A stretch of 64,000 bases of DNA from Antedon mediterranea (lineage: Eukaryota; Echinodermata; Crinoidea; Comatulida; Antedonidae): contig NC_092679.1 in assembly GCF_964355755.1 (NCBI RefSeq), positions 4,772,001 through 4,836,000 on the forward strand, in the 5' to 3' direction. The position numbers were made by a program, and so were the translations under genes. Positions within the stretch are counted from its first letter, which is position 1. Each line of letters opens with the position of its first letter. Below the pieces are notes generated by a model. The model was not told the origin of the DNA. It did not search any database and saw nothing but the letters and a program-made list of their open reading frames with translations. Below, in pieces: positions 1 through 12,380 of this stretch.

Positions 1-825
1 CCTTAAACCGGCACGGTAAATTGATGAATTTTAAGTTGTCACACAATACCACAATTTCAACTTATCACACAATACCACAATTTCAACTTATCGTAATGGG
101 CTTGCATAATAGACAATTTTTCTTTGAATTCAGAAGGTCGACTGCAATCCCGGATTTGTTTTCTCATACGCTTGTTTACCAATGAAAGACAAACATGAAT
201 TTGCGTTTTGTAAAGATTTTAAAGACAGCATTTTTATTAGTTCGTATGTCTATTGATTGGTTTAAAATAAAGTATTGTACAATGATTTAAAAAAAATAAC
301 AGCGTAATAATTAATCATATATGGGTGATGAGGTTCTTTTCTTCTCAAGTTTTGAATTGTTTCGGAACAAAACCTCAAAACGTCACCTGAACATGTGAAT
401 CAAAGCATCACCCAATCAGATCTACAGTACATTGTTCATAAAGCGTGATACATGATGTTCATACGACGAGCGAAGATGTCCGATTTTGTGCGTCGTGGGA
501 ACGGGACATGACTTGACATTGTTTCGGTTGAACAAGTTTCAACATGGAATTTAGGATGGCATTATTGTCCCCGTGTTTACGGTGGAGGAACATGATACTT
601 GATCAATATTTGTGGAATAACAATATAACTAACAATATGAATGCCTTATCTAACTATAAAGAAATATAATTATGATGGGGTGTTTGTCGTATCAGCCTAT
701 CACGTCGTGTTAGGTTAACAATAAAAGGGCTGCAGCATGAACCAGGGCAGGTCAACATCAACCAACCAGATTGGTTCATTGGAAAGTAGAAACAAGGTTA
801 CATTACATTATATTTCAGCCATAAA

Positions 826-935
826 CGTATTGCGCAACGATGACGCAGCGCAAGTGAGTTGACCAATCACAAACGTTCGGGTGATCCATCCATCGCGGCA
901 TGATTGGTCACGTACTACTTGCGGCGACGTGCAAT
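826..935. mobile_element. Degenerate copy of MITE family A
   Basis: The stretch contains the words gacgcagcgcaagtgagttg, accaatcacaa and tgattggtca. These match the inner part of the MITE at 9824-10161, 11151-11306, 28849-28973 and 59884-60064. The ends are not recognisable, so this looks like an old copy. Confidence 0.35.
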
Positions 936-2735
936 ACAGCTTTTTGCGTTCTATAGTTGGAACCAAACTCAATAAAGAGCAATTTGGTCCGTTGCTCTGC
1001 TTAAATCCACGCAAAGTAGTGCATTCAGGCGATAATAATGGATCTGCGCGCCATGCTTTTTAGTAGTCATACAAAGGAAACATTTTTATGACCATGCATA
1101 GATTTTCTTTCAGAAGTGCGTCTATTATGCGGAGTACCATGGAGTATTATATACTAAGTCTATAAAAGAAAAATGGCCCCGAGGTACGGTACAGTACTTA
1201 TGGTTTTTGGACATGGGAGACGTTTGCAACAAGGACTTGCAGCGAGGACTTATTTGATTCGATTTATTGACGCAGTGTGGTTTGTTGATCCAGTCCTATC
1301 CGTTGTACAACGGATAGGACAGCAACAACAAATAGTTGTTCGATATTGACCCATGACTACGTCACACACCCGCTGAGAGTGGTGACTGCGAAAGTCAGCA
1401 GCTCATTAATTTTGAAGGGCACTTATCAATTTATAATAATAATGCTACCACGAACTTGGATTTTTTTGACAAATATTATGACTTATGTACCGAATTTTCC
1501 CTTCCTGTCTGTAGTGTAAATAATTAATATTTATTTATTCATAGTAGAACGACTTCGCGGCCCAGCAAAGTGTCCCCTTAATAATAGATTAGTCTGGGGT
1601 TATTGGCTATAGTGTTAAAACATGTATTTCTCCTTGGTCATATCTTGAGAAAATATTTCATTTAAATGTCTGCCAATTTACACACACGAGGGATAACGGT
1701 AAGCGGAAAACCGCCTAACTTGTCTGACGTAGAATCAGCGGAAACCGCCGGTCCGCTCCGCGATGATTGTGTGTATACTGTAAATGGCAAAAAGGAATAA
1801 TATAGATTCTATTTTATTACCGTTACCGCTCGTCTGTGTAAATTGGCCAAAATGGTGTCCAAAAGCAGTGGTATACCGTACAACAATTACCTCTGCAATG
1901 AATTATCTATTTAATACTTGCCTGCATGATGTCCTCTCAGTCTTCCAAAATGTGTCTTGTTCATGCTTAACATTTATTTCATGACAAATCATTGGATTTT
2001 TTAAAAAAATATAGTCATAAAATATTTTTATTATTACTTTTCTTCTAAACTTTATTTGTATAACCACTTAATTGAATTCTCTTTTAATAAACAAATATGA
2101 TAATTCCCTATCAACTTAAAACAATATTAACATCTTGCTTTTCAAACAAAACAATAAAAATACTGTATTCGGAACTTGTGACAGACTTGTGTAATTATTT
2201 GAAAATAGATTACAAATTGTGTACACTTCCGCAATCACAGATAACAAATACCTATTATCGATGAATTTGTATAAGGTTATCAGAATAGATGGCTCTGTGG
2301 CTTGGATGCTATTGCGATTGCCTTGAAATGTTAGCATATTGGTTCATATCCTGGTCATTGTCCTTTCTGTACATTTGAGTTTTAGAGTTCAAAATGCAAT
2401 ATTTTTTTACAAAATACAAAAATATAAATAATTATCATTATTGGAAACCGACTAATATATCATAAAACAATTATATTTTAAGAATTATTGTATTGTAAGA
2501 TGCATTTCTGTACTAAACAAAACAAAACTAATCAACGACTGTAAATATACAGTTTTATTATTATTACTATTACAATACAGTAAATGCCTAATATATCTTC
2601 CAAAAAAAAAACATGAATAAATATATAAATCTTGTTCTCAGTTTTATGTGATTTTATTCTTTTTTACTGTTTGTGTGACAATGTTTTTAGACAATTTTAA
2701 TGTGTGTACTTTCAGCCAAAGTTTCAAGCCATTCA

Positions 2736-2782
2736 TGAGTTTGACAATAAAGTTTTTTGAATTTGAATTTTGAATTTGAATG
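2736..2782 (+). repeat. LINE-like 3' tail
   Basis: The sequence gacaataaagttttttgaat followed by repeated ttgaat/ttgaattt words has the form of the short-repeat tails that end CR1/L2-type retrotransposons. No coding part is visible upstream. Confidence 0.3.
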
Positions 2783-3139
2783 CTAAAGCTGATTACTACA
2801 GCATGTTAAATTAATCAACAAAACCTTATGATATTTCCTGGAACATGTAGTACTAAATAACAAAGTTTCTTTACAACCAAATAAGGATGTCTGCTGTTAG
2901 AACTGTACAGCGTAATCCTGCTACTAGAGTAGTTTCACATTCTCTTTGTGTACAGTTATATCCTAACTAACAGAATTTAATAAAACAGCTGGCTGCCTGT
3001 AAAAGCAAGAACTTAATGCACGTACAGTAATAAACCAAACAGTTTGAGTTTGAACTAAATTAATGAAGGTTCTAAACTACCACTTTAGCCATTGCCTACC
3101 TTGTTGCATACAGTAGTATAGTGTATTTGCTATGAATTC

Positions 3140-3395
3140 TCATCCAGTGCTCACCTTAACCAGAGTAGAGGCATTCATAAGCCAATACGTCTGAGGCAGA
3201 TACTAGATGCAGGGGCTGCCATAAGAGTCAGCGATGCTGATTTCAAATGCCTACATTAATGGAACCCCAGCCCCATATATACATCTGAATGATATTCCAA
3301 GATGGTCTCCCATCCAAGCTATTACAGGGCCAAATGTTTCTTAACTTGGGGGATCTGATGAGAACCAGTGTTTCAACATGGTACATAAGGACACA
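3140..3395 (-). mobile_element. 5S rRNA-derived SINE (SINE3-like)
   Basis: On the minus strand the 5' part (about 3395-3285) follows a 5S rRNA gene. It includes a perfect copy of the internal control box GGATGGGAGACC, preceded by CTTGG, and a weaker box A (AGTTAAGAAACA). This is followed by a non-5S body (about 3285-3140) containing a CATCGCTGACTCTTATGGCA word. A 5S head fused to an unrelated body is the architecture of 5S-derived SINEs. The divergence suggests an old copy. It could instead be a 5S pseudogene with unrelated flank. Confidence 0.6.
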
Positions 3396-3399
3396 CAAT

Positions 3400-6289
3400 A
3401 CCACCTTTTTTATGGCTACACATCAAATGGTATTGGTAATTGCCAAAAATGCAATATATTAACACTATGCTTTCTACTCCAAATTCAGAATTAATAAATT
3501 ATATCCTGTACTGTAGCTACAATTTTAACTAATGTTTGCGGAACTTTTTTTAGTGCAATGACACGATCTTCAGAGGGGCTATAATAACATGATAATAATT
3601 AAACTAGAATTTATTTAAATATCTTTACACAGCCTAGTATTTAATTGTTCTATTTTGCCATAGGGATTCTACAGTTATGGGTAGATTAACAATTCTATTG
3701 ATTTAATATATTGAACACAAATTTCTTTGTGTTCATGTGTATACAGTACTACATAGCACAAAGCTATTTGGTGTGTGCATACATTCTGTGTAGTAGAAGT
3801 TAGGCTTGATTGAATGTAGTGTACTTATTATTATTGTAGGTGTTACACAGCTCCTAAAAAGGACCTTTTTCATTCTAACTTTCTAAACCAGCATTTTATT
3901 GATAAATCCCTCAATTCAAATGAGACTTTTCAAGAAATAAACTAATTCATTTAGTACTAGTGGTTGGTAGACGCGCATTTAATGTCTAAAATGGGTTTGC
4001 TAAATTTGTGCCGACTGTGCTAAAAGTAAACATAGCACTTGACTAATGTAATATGATTATGTAATGATTTATCCTAACTAACTGTCCCTACTATTTTCAC
4101 GACGGTAGGTTTGCAAACAAATATCCTGCTTCAAAATAAGGTTAATACTGTTATTATATTCTGCTATTATCAAACTTATCTATTTACTGTATTTTTTTTT
4201 TTCATGTTTCTCCCTTTATTAAATTGTGGAGCCACATTTTTTTCTTGGCATGATCACACTCATAATTTAACCTTTTGAGATGTGTAAACAGAAAATAGAT
4301 TGCTGACCATTAGGGACCCTCAGAGGTTCACAAGACAAACATATATACACAAGATGCTCGACATAAACAAAGTCTTACAAGTCTTTGGGAGTGGAGTTGT
4401 AATTTTTTATGTGTTTAAATTTTAAATGTAAATATGTGTACAGCCAAATCAAAACCAGGCATTTGTCGTAAATGTGACATTTTGAGTTTTCAAGATATTT
4501 GTACAGAGCACATAATTTGCTTTAAAATACTGAAAAAATTATTCAATTTGGTCAAGTATTTTTAGAGTTATGATACAATAAGTAAAGAAATACAAGTAAG
4601 AATTCATTTTTATTTAGCAGTGAAAAATGCATTCAAAGATAAACAATAGTTCAAACAGGAAGTTTAAATGTGCTGGCAGACATCGACTCATGTTTACCTT
4701 GACAACGCTAACTTCTAGTATACCTATGACTTTGAAATTTAGCACAAATGTAACTAATACATTTTTCTATAATCATTGAAATTTTCAAAGAAATCCAGTA
4801 ACATTAACATTGTCAAATGAGACTTCAAATAACAACATACGTTAGTAAACTTTTTTTTACTAAACTTATGTTATGTGTGAGGCTTGTAATAACTATAAAT
4901 AAGTACTATTAATAAAGTGACAATAAAAATACAACACATAGAAATGAACCAAAATTAATGATACACAGACATTTGATTGTGTTTGATGTGTTTAAATTTA
5001 TTTACAATTGGTACACTTTAAATTATAAAATTTTGGTCATTTTAGGCTGCGTGTTACAACAACAGTATTATCATCTTTTGTGCCGGGTCATTTAAATACA
5101 TACATATTTTTCGATACAATTATTTCACGGTTTATTCAGGGTTACGTTGCATAGTAGAATACATGTGTCATGTATCATCAGAATCAAATTCATTTTTGTA
5201 AAGTTATATTAAGCACCGTATCACCATTATTGGAGTTCTTTGAGAAGAGAAAGTAGCAACAGCATCACCACCACTGTCAAAACTATTGGTATTACATTAC
5301 AGTATTACCAATCGAGATCTGAAAACAGAATGAAAAATTAAATTAAACTTTTTTAAACACATTTAAAAATCATTTTTTTTTTGGGCTAGGCCTAGACCAA
5401 GGTATGCTAGGTGGTTTTACTAGGCTAACTTGAAGTACTAAGCTGGCATACAGTTCATCTCTTATCTTATGCCTAGGCTAGGCCTAATATTTTGATCAAA
5501 AGTGTTTCTGTGTTCACCAAACTGAGTGTGTCGCGCTAGAAAGTCATTTCGTACTTTCTAACCTCTTGTTGTTTATGATTCGCTAGTGAAGCCAATATTT
5601 CTACTTTTCATATTATATAAATCATTAAACTATTCTATGTTGTTTTATTATTATCTAGGATGCATAAATAGCAAGTATGAATTAATATTGAATGTTTTTT
5701 ACAGTAAGAAAGTTTTGTTAAAACCTTACCGCTTCCTCAGTGTACTTTGAATAGCTGTTAAAGGCAAATTTAACGCTTCAATGACTTGAGCCACTCTGTT
5801 AGCCAATCAAATTGCCTGTTTCAGGATTCCGTAGCAACAAGACTGGTTTGCTTATACCAAAAGGTTATTAAAGAATGTGTTTGATTGGCTATACTATTAT
5901 TTTACATGACCTACAACCTTTATCTTTGGAAAGATTTTTTCACGAGCTTTCTAAAAATACCACACATTAAGGGGTCTTCTCATAATCAAAGAGGTAAAAG
6001 TTGGTTAGAAATAGACACAAATTACAGAATAGAACTTGATTTTTTCACCAAAGACGAAAAAGGGGGTCTCATTAAAATGTTATTTTCATTGATTTATACT
6101 TATAATTTCTTTAAAATACATAGATTTTTGGAATCTACGGTAAATTTTCTGTAAGATTATTTAAAAAACTAAAAAAGGTCAAGATATAGGTTTTACACAT
6201 TCAGAAGCATTTTACAGAAATCCCTTGCTGCCGACAAACGCCTGGTTTTGGTTTGGCGGTACACATATGTATATGTTTGTATGATGTAG
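3400..6289. other. No recognisable gene
   Basis: AT-rich sequence without a coding frame that resembles a protein family. Isolated minus-strand splice-like signals occur (a GTAAGG donor near 5728 and a tttcag acceptor near 5321), but no reading frame connects them. Confidence 0.5.
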
Positions 6290-6425
6290 CATGTTTAAGC
6301 AGATATTAGTCCTTGTTGGCATTTAGAGCAATAAAGAAATTGAATTGTCCTTAGACAAAATCCTGACATGTGATGGGACTTGAACCCAGGCAAGCATCAT
6401 AACCACCAAGCCACAACTCCACATT
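6290..6425 (-). mobile_element. tRNA-derived SINE fragment
   Basis: On the minus strand there is an A-box-like TGGCTTGGTGGTTA followed by a B-box GGGTTCAAGTCCC, at tRNA spacing. Beyond it lie an unrelated body and a word like attgaattgtcc that resembles a LINE-type tail. The cloverleaf is not clean, so this is a SINE head and not a tRNA gene. Confidence 0.45.
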
Positions 6426-8340
6426 CTCATGTTGGTATAACATATACAGTAGCCAATTATAAAGCCCCACATCATCAGACATCATTACAAAAATTCTTGA
6501 AACTAAAAACTGCTTTTATTTGGTCCTATTATTAACATGTATTACATGGACTAATCCTAAAACAATACATTCACTGAAGCTTGAGAACAATGGTGCGAGG
6601 TTTGATTTTGTTCATATAAGGGCCTGGGATAAAGTAAAAAAATCCAAACAAATATGCTTTCTTTTACTGTAAAAATGAATCCAAAAGCAACATTTCAAAG
6701 GGATAATATAGTTATATTTTCTCTTTTGTGGCTTGAATGAACCAACATTTTTACAGGTATTGTAGTTTACAGAGCCAATACAGAACTATTGTATAATGTG
6801 TAAAAATTATAATTTCGAATTTTATTATTAAAGAAGAGTTTCCTCCATACAGTATATTACTAGCCTTCAATAAATATGAATAAATGGGTCTTTAAAAAAA
6901 GAGAAAAAATTATTCTTTTACTGTTTTAAATCATAACATATGGATTTTTTATTATATTATTTTTATGATACTTTACTGTACTATATATATTTTTTGAACA
7001 GGAAACAAACGAAACAGTTAAGAATTAATAAGTAACCACCAGTTAATATTACAACAGTATGTTGTTTTTCTATACATTTCCGGTAAAATTGTACTGTAGT
7101 TAAGGAGCAACACTTTACGGTTAAAGTACAAACAAATTACTGAGACTGAGAGAAGTACAGTAATTGCTTCCTAAAATTCAACTTCATAAATTCAGTAAAT
7201 TATCCAATAAAACCATCATTAATATAGCTAGTTTTCAATTATTCATTTTACGATTTTGTGCTGTAGTTTACGGCCCGCAAATTTCAGAAAAAAGTGGGTT
7301 AGAAATGAAGGAAAATATGTGTGAAACAAATAGAGATTACCAATATTTAAATATCTTTTTTAAAAGGCTGGTTTTTAATTGTTCATCTTACTATGAATAA
7401 ATTTGTTTGTGCTGTAGTTTTCAGCCCACGAATTTCAGAAAAAATGTCAGTAAAAAATGCATTATCAATATTATTAGCGCTTTTAAAATATCTGGTTTTT
7501 AATACAGTAATAGTTTACTGTTTTGCTGATTTTGTGCTATTGTGTGCAGCCCACGATTTTCAGAAAAAAAATATCACAAAAGAAAAGTGGACCTTACTGT
7601 ATTCATCGAGCAAGGTCATTTCTTTTCTTTAGAATTAACTAGGCCTAGATCTAGTAGTAGTAACCATGCAAGCCACTGTACTACCTGTATTGGATACAAG
7701 GTAAAAACTAGTAGAGGCATAAATATTTCTGGCGTCCAGTTTCTTTTAAATAAATAATTAATAACAATCTAAAAAGTGCTTTAAAGCCAGGCAAAATTCA
7801 GTCATGGTTGAGATGTATCGAGTGTAAATTGTTACAAATAATATCAATCTTATTCTTTATTTACTAACTACAGTAAGGAGAAGTTCATAACATATTATAA
7901 ATTAGACAGTTAAAAATTCAAAATCATAAGTTTAAATAAAAATGATAACATTGTAAATTGTAATGTACTACAGTACTTTAATTCATCGACATTTTTTAAT
8001 TCATCAACATATATATACATTACTATACTATAGACTATAGTACTGTATCCTGTTGCACTCACTCATCTTATTAAGTCTTTTAGTACACTAATTAAACATA
8101 CAAATTACATGAAATCATCATCTTTGAATCAAATTGGAATGCGGACAGAAAACATTTAACTTCATCATCCACATAATACACTATAGGTAGTACAGTAGTA
8201 GGATACTGTACCTAAATTGTAAGATGGTAAAAAACCAGCAGGCTTAAAATAAAATATTGATTTTAATATATAATTATTTATGTTTTTTAGGCGGCTTTTT
8301 GAGCCTGGCTGGCTCATTCAATATTTTTAAAGAAGCTTAC
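6426..8340. other. AT-rich non-coding, probably SLC6 intron 1
   Basis: If the SLC6 exon at 8341-8596 is real, its strong GTAAGC donor points into this stretch, so it should be intronic. I looked on the minus strand for the usual second SLC6 exon (an AFLIPY-type helix 2) and found none. A threefold repeat at 7230-7640 is listed separately. Confidence 0.4.
7230..7640 (+). repeat. Degenerate ~130-150-bp tandem repeat, three units
   Basis: Three successive units share a gattttgtgctgtagtttac-like block, then a gcccacgaatttcagaaaaa-like block, then an aatatctttttaaaaggctg-like block. They start near 7250, 7405 and 7525. Short open frames across it share a CAVV-x-P-x-ISEK pattern only because of the repeat. 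No protein is implied. Confidence 0.5.
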
Positions 8341-8596
8341 CTCCGCCATTTTTGTAACATAGATACGGAAACCGCCATACATTTCCAAGACCAACAGAAA
8401 AGCCGATTAGGGCAAGTACAAAATCCAGTTGTCCAGACCAAGTCCCACGATCATTCAACTTGACCTGTCCGCCTTTACTATCAACAACCTCACAGCCGGT
8501 GGTAACAACGGGGGGCCTAGCATCATAATTTGGCATTCGGGGAATGTCCTCTTCTCGACTCACTTTACTGTACTTCGTCGCTGTATCTTTTTCCAT
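8341..8596 (-). CDS. SLC6 neurotransmitter:sodium symporter, N-terminal coding exon
   Basis: SLC6 proteins couple Na+ (and usually Cl-) entry to uptake of amino acids, GABA, creatine or amines across the plasma membrane. The exon runs from an ATG at 8596 to a strong donor (GGAG|GTAAGC) at 8340. It encodes a ~58-residue hydrophilic cytosolic tail, then TM1 with the family signature [18 protein letters not shown] (residues about 69-86), including the unwound Gly-Leu-Gly-Asn segment that binds Na+ and substrate. The monoamine-transporter aspartate is replaced by glycine (SVGLGN), so an amino-acid, GABA or creatine-type carrier is likelier than a DAT/SERT type. No downstream exon is visible before position 1, so intron 1 would exceed 8.3 kb, or this is an isolated exon. 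Family confidence is high; subtype is unknown. Confidence 0.85.
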
Positions 8597-8599
8597 GTT

Positions 8600-9823
8600 T
8601 CCTTCTTGATGGATGCAATAAATAAACTATACTAATAATATATTAGAATAAATCAGAATAGCACACAAAACGGCAAGTTTAACTTTGGCAGTTAATTATA
8701 GGAGTAAAAAGGTGGTGTTACCTAAAACAAAGGTTATCGTACGTTTTCACTCCTAAATGTTTGCTCACGGAAAAACAAAGAACATGAATGAAGACTGAAG
8801 CGCGTGTTCTCTATAAAGAGGCCGCCCCCTCGCAACGAGATTACTTAAAAATTAGCATCGTCCATTGTACCATTTAAGATAAAACCACTATTTTAGTTAA
8901 TATATTTTACGAGAACATTGATTAAAATGAGTATAAATGATTACATTTTAGTAAACACTTTAATACTTTTAATTTTAAAAGATATATATTATTAAAACTG
9001 ATTATATTAACCAAAACATGTAGAATTATGAAAATCAACATTCCCTAATTTTAGAATGTGTCATGCCACATCATCTAGAGTGGGTCAATAACGTAGTATT
9101 TTTCCATGATGATCTCAACAATACAACAATGGCCATTCATAAAATTGGATTTAAGTAAATAAAGTATACAATCGAACAGTACACACCCGGGATGCATATA
9201 CTATAGATAATTAATTAATAGTTGTGTACCCAATAGTTGACATAGAAAATTATAAAATATAGTATTTAAGTTAGTTTGTCTACTTGATCGTCACTTTTCA
9301 AGGAAGATAAGAGACTATATAAATGCAATGCTCTACTAAGTGGGCGTTCTAAGTACAGGCCTATATTTATATATCTTTAACACGTGAATGTGATTTTTTT
9401 GCCCAAAATGGCATTTAGTATATAATATGTTACCATTTCATTATGGGGTCAGATCATGGAGGATTTTTTTTATATACCTCTCCATGGTGACGGTCAGATT
9501 GAGGCGTGGCCTGTCTCTCTACTAATAAAAATTATAATGTATATAGGTGACAAACATCTTGTTGTCAATGTTTGTGCAAACAAACAACGTGTGCTCCCTG
9601 GATACTTTGCTTTTAATTGTTTAAGTATTTTGAAATTATTTTTGGATTCTATCCAAATGGGTCACCAAAAGCGCGCGAAATTCATGTGAATAGGCCTACT
9701 TATTTATTCAATGACATCCGGGTGGTAATGGTATTGTATGCGGTTATCTTATAGACGGCGGTATACTAGTTTAGGATTGGAGTGGTGGTCTTGCAATAAA
9801 GGCTATAAACCAAGTTAAAACTA
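8600..9823. other. SLC6 5' flank, no further gene seen
   Basis: AT-rich sequence upstream of the SLC6 start codon. A GC-richer patch at 8805-8845 with a TATAAAG word could hold a promoter or 5' UTR, but no initiator or clear 5' exon can be assigned. Confidence 0.3.
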
Positions 9824-10161
9824 AAGCGTGGTTCCCACTACCGACGCAACACAAGGACGTAACGCAACGCAAGTGAATTGACCAATCACAAGCGATGGCT
9901 TATTCGCTTGTGATTGCTAACTGTCTATAACTTCGCTTGTCATTGGTAAAGCTTGGTTCCCACTAGAACGTAACGCAAGGACGTAAACGCAACGCAAGAC
10001 AGACAGTTAGCAATCACAAGCGAATAAGCCATCGCTTGTGATTGGTCAATTCACTTGCGTTGCGTTACGTCCTTGTGTTGCGTCGCTAGTGGGAACCACG
10101 CTTTAGAACACTTGCGTTGCGTTTACGTCCTTGCGTTACGTTCTAGTGGGAACCAAGCTTA
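9824..10161. mobile_element. MITE family A: copy inserted inside another copy
   Basis: The outer element begins with AGCGTGGTTCCCACTA (9824) and ends with its partner terminus CTAGTGGGAACCAAGCTT (10161). It is split at its internal ggTAAaac site by a second copy in the opposite orientation (about 9950-10106). Comparison with the uninterrupted 180-bp copy at 59884-60064 shows the break precisely. The 3-bp TAA/TTA duplications at this and other copies fit a PIF/Harbinger-type transposase. No coding capacity. Confidence 0.75.
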
Positions 10162-10502
10162 GGAATCGTATAATTCCCGATCCCCTCTCAGCCTAAACAA
10201 ATTAATAATTTATCAACCTGTCGGAAGACGAATTATAAAAAATGAAAAATGACCTTTATAGGTCACATGAGTTCATTAATAAATTAAAATTTTAATAAGC
10301 CGTCCGTTCCTTTCAGCGCATATCAAGAAGGTAATTTTGAATACTGTACTGGTGTGCCGCAAAGTCATCTGTAGGCCTAGAGTAAAAATATTAAAATACA
10401 TAATCATTTAAAATTGTACGGGAAACAGCAGACTTGTGTATTTTCGTTCTTGACTATTTTCTCTTCCATAAATCGATTTATCCTGAAATGTCAACGTCCC
10501 AT

Positions 10503-11105
10503 TTTTGACGCACGCATTTTATACGCTGGTATTATTAAATTGAAATTTTTTTAGCGTATTTTATGTTAATTTTTTCATGCATTATTTTGACACGCTTGTA
10601 CCCGCGCTTTCTTCCCAACAGCACCAGCGTATTATGCGTGCGTACACTTATGTCAAATACTTGAGACAACAAAATGTGATGTGCCCATATATGGACATAT
10701 TGATGTCATATCACTACAATATTTAAACATAATCATTACCATCACTATTTTGTCGCATAAAGTTTGATAGTGTAGACAGACCTTAAAGCTGTCTACACTA
10801 TCACACTTTATGTGACCAAAAAATGTGATGTACCCATATGGACATAATGATGTCATATCACTACCATATTTAAGCATATCACTATCAAATTTGGGTACAT
10901 AACACATTTTTTGTCCCAAGTATTTGACATAAGTGTATGCACGCATAATACGTTGCTGCTGTTGGGAAGAAAGCGCGGGTACAAGCGTGTCAAAATAATG
11001 CATGAAAAAATTAATATGAAATACGCTAAAAAATTGTTAATACCAGCGTATAAAATTCGTGCGTACACTTGTGTCAAAAACTCTGCATCACAAAGTTTGT
11101 AGACA
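10503..11105. mobile_element. ~600-bp palindromic element (MITE family B inside longer arms)
   Basis: The left arm (about 10503-10785) and right arm (about 10795-11105) are inverted copies of each other. Both carry gcgtattatgcgtgcgtacac-like words, the cgcgctttcttcccaacagc word and its complement, and tttttcatgcattattttga. The central part is MITE family B (gtctacactatcaaa, aatgtgatgtgcccatat). Short open frames on both strands are by-products of the palindrome. Confidence 0.7.
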
Positions 11106-11150
11106 GAACTTAAAAATGTGACGTATATTAGAGCGCGCGTTAAGCTTGGT

Positions 11151-11306
11151 TCTCACTAGCGACGCAACGCAGGAACGTAACACAACGTAAGTGATTTTAC
11201 CAATCACAAGCGATGGATTATTCGAACAGTGACCTGTCATTGGTCAACTCGCTTACGTTGCGTTACGTCCTTGCGTTGCGTCTCTAGTGGGGACCACGCT
11301 TTATGT
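11151..11306. mobile_element. MITE family A, ~155-bp copy
   Basis: Termini are AGCTTGGTTCTCACTAG and CTAGTGGGGACCACGCTT, flanked by TTA/TTA, with the family's ACGCAACGCAGGAACGTAAC inner words. Shorter than the 180-bp copy at 59884 because part of the centre is missing. Confidence 0.7.
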
Positions 11307-11547
11307 GGTGTAACTTTTTAATTTTTGTTTTTTTTAAAGAGCCGACCAGACGGCTTATAATTCAATTAAATTTAGGTTATGAACCTAACGTGAACTCCAA
11401 GGATAAGTCTTCCAACAGGAAGCCTTCATAAACCTTTAAAAAAAATCGACGGGTCAATGAATATTAATACACCAAATTGTCTTAAAATAAATAATTTTAT
11501 CGTTATCCCAAAGGCCTCCAGGCAATGAAGTTACTTTACGTACGGTA

Positions 11548-12380
11548 TTACCGTGTGAAAACACTGTATGATTATGATTAACCTCAGCGTTAAATAAATA
11601 CTTTTATTGGTTTAATAATTATTTTTCCTGTTGGGAAAAACAAGGGGAAAAAATGCATATTTTAGCATAAAAACTGCATTTCTGATTAATATTACTGTAC
11701 CAACCTGACACAGTCCTATGTATATTATCACGGATAAAAGTCTTTATTAATTTTTTTCGAAAAATCAACGATGGAATATCCCACTCATGTCTGAATTGTA
11801 TACATTAAAAAAATAAATGTTGTTACATCATGCCTCTAAGATTTTTTTTGTATAAAATCATTTTAATCCGATTGATACATAATATTGTATATATGCATAT
11901 TTACTGATTCCAAAATGTATTTTAAGTGGAGAAAGGCACTATATGACAACAGATAATTCTTGGTCCTCTCTCCATGACGGTTTCACATAATGCTTTGTAT
12001 TTCTTTTATTGTATTTATAATTTTTCATTTGGACAGTTTGTCTAAAATAAAGTTGAATTAAAATGTATATTATATTCTGTTGAGGAAAGCATATAGGCCA
12101 TTTGTATTGTAATAATATATAATTGTGAAGACACTCCACGTGGCTATACGCCAATTGATATGAACCGTGTGAAAACACTATGATTATGAGAAACTCAGCG
12201 TTCAATAAATTGTCTTATTGGTTTAATAATTATTTTTCATGTTGGGGACACCACAAGGGGTAAAAATGCATATTTTAGCATAAAAACTGCATTTCTAAGT
12301 AATATTACTGTACCAACCTGACACAGTCCTATGTATATTATCACGGATAAAAGTCTTTATTTTGTTTTCGAAAAATAATC
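11548..12380 (+). repeat. Direct repeat of ~220 bp, two copies
   Basis: Two copies (about 11548-11792 and 12163-12380) share cgtgtgaaaacact, atgcatattttagcataaaa and ccaacctgacacagtcctat. They are separated by ~370 bp with no recognised content. The end word caacgatggaatatcccact recurs near 17443, so this is probably a dispersed repeat duplicated locally. Confidence 0.6.

Larger units (their letters stand above)
1..3139. other. No recognisable gene
   Basis: AT-rich DNA in which both strands give only short, low-complexity frames with no family resemblance and no coherent exon chain. It contains a degenerate MITE (826-935) and a LINE-like tail (2736-2782), listed separately. It may lie in a long intron of the SLC6 gene that starts at 8596 on the minus strand, but nothing here proves this. 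Confidence 0.5.

Noticed and set aside
5200-5760. Splice-like pair (GTAAGG donor near 5728, tttcag acceptor near 5321) on the minus strand
   Set aside because: No reading frame or homology; such signals are frequent by chance in AT-rich DNA.
10653-11102. Overlapping 116-, 74- and 63-residue frames
   Set aside because: They lie in a palindromic MITE block and mirror each other across strands.
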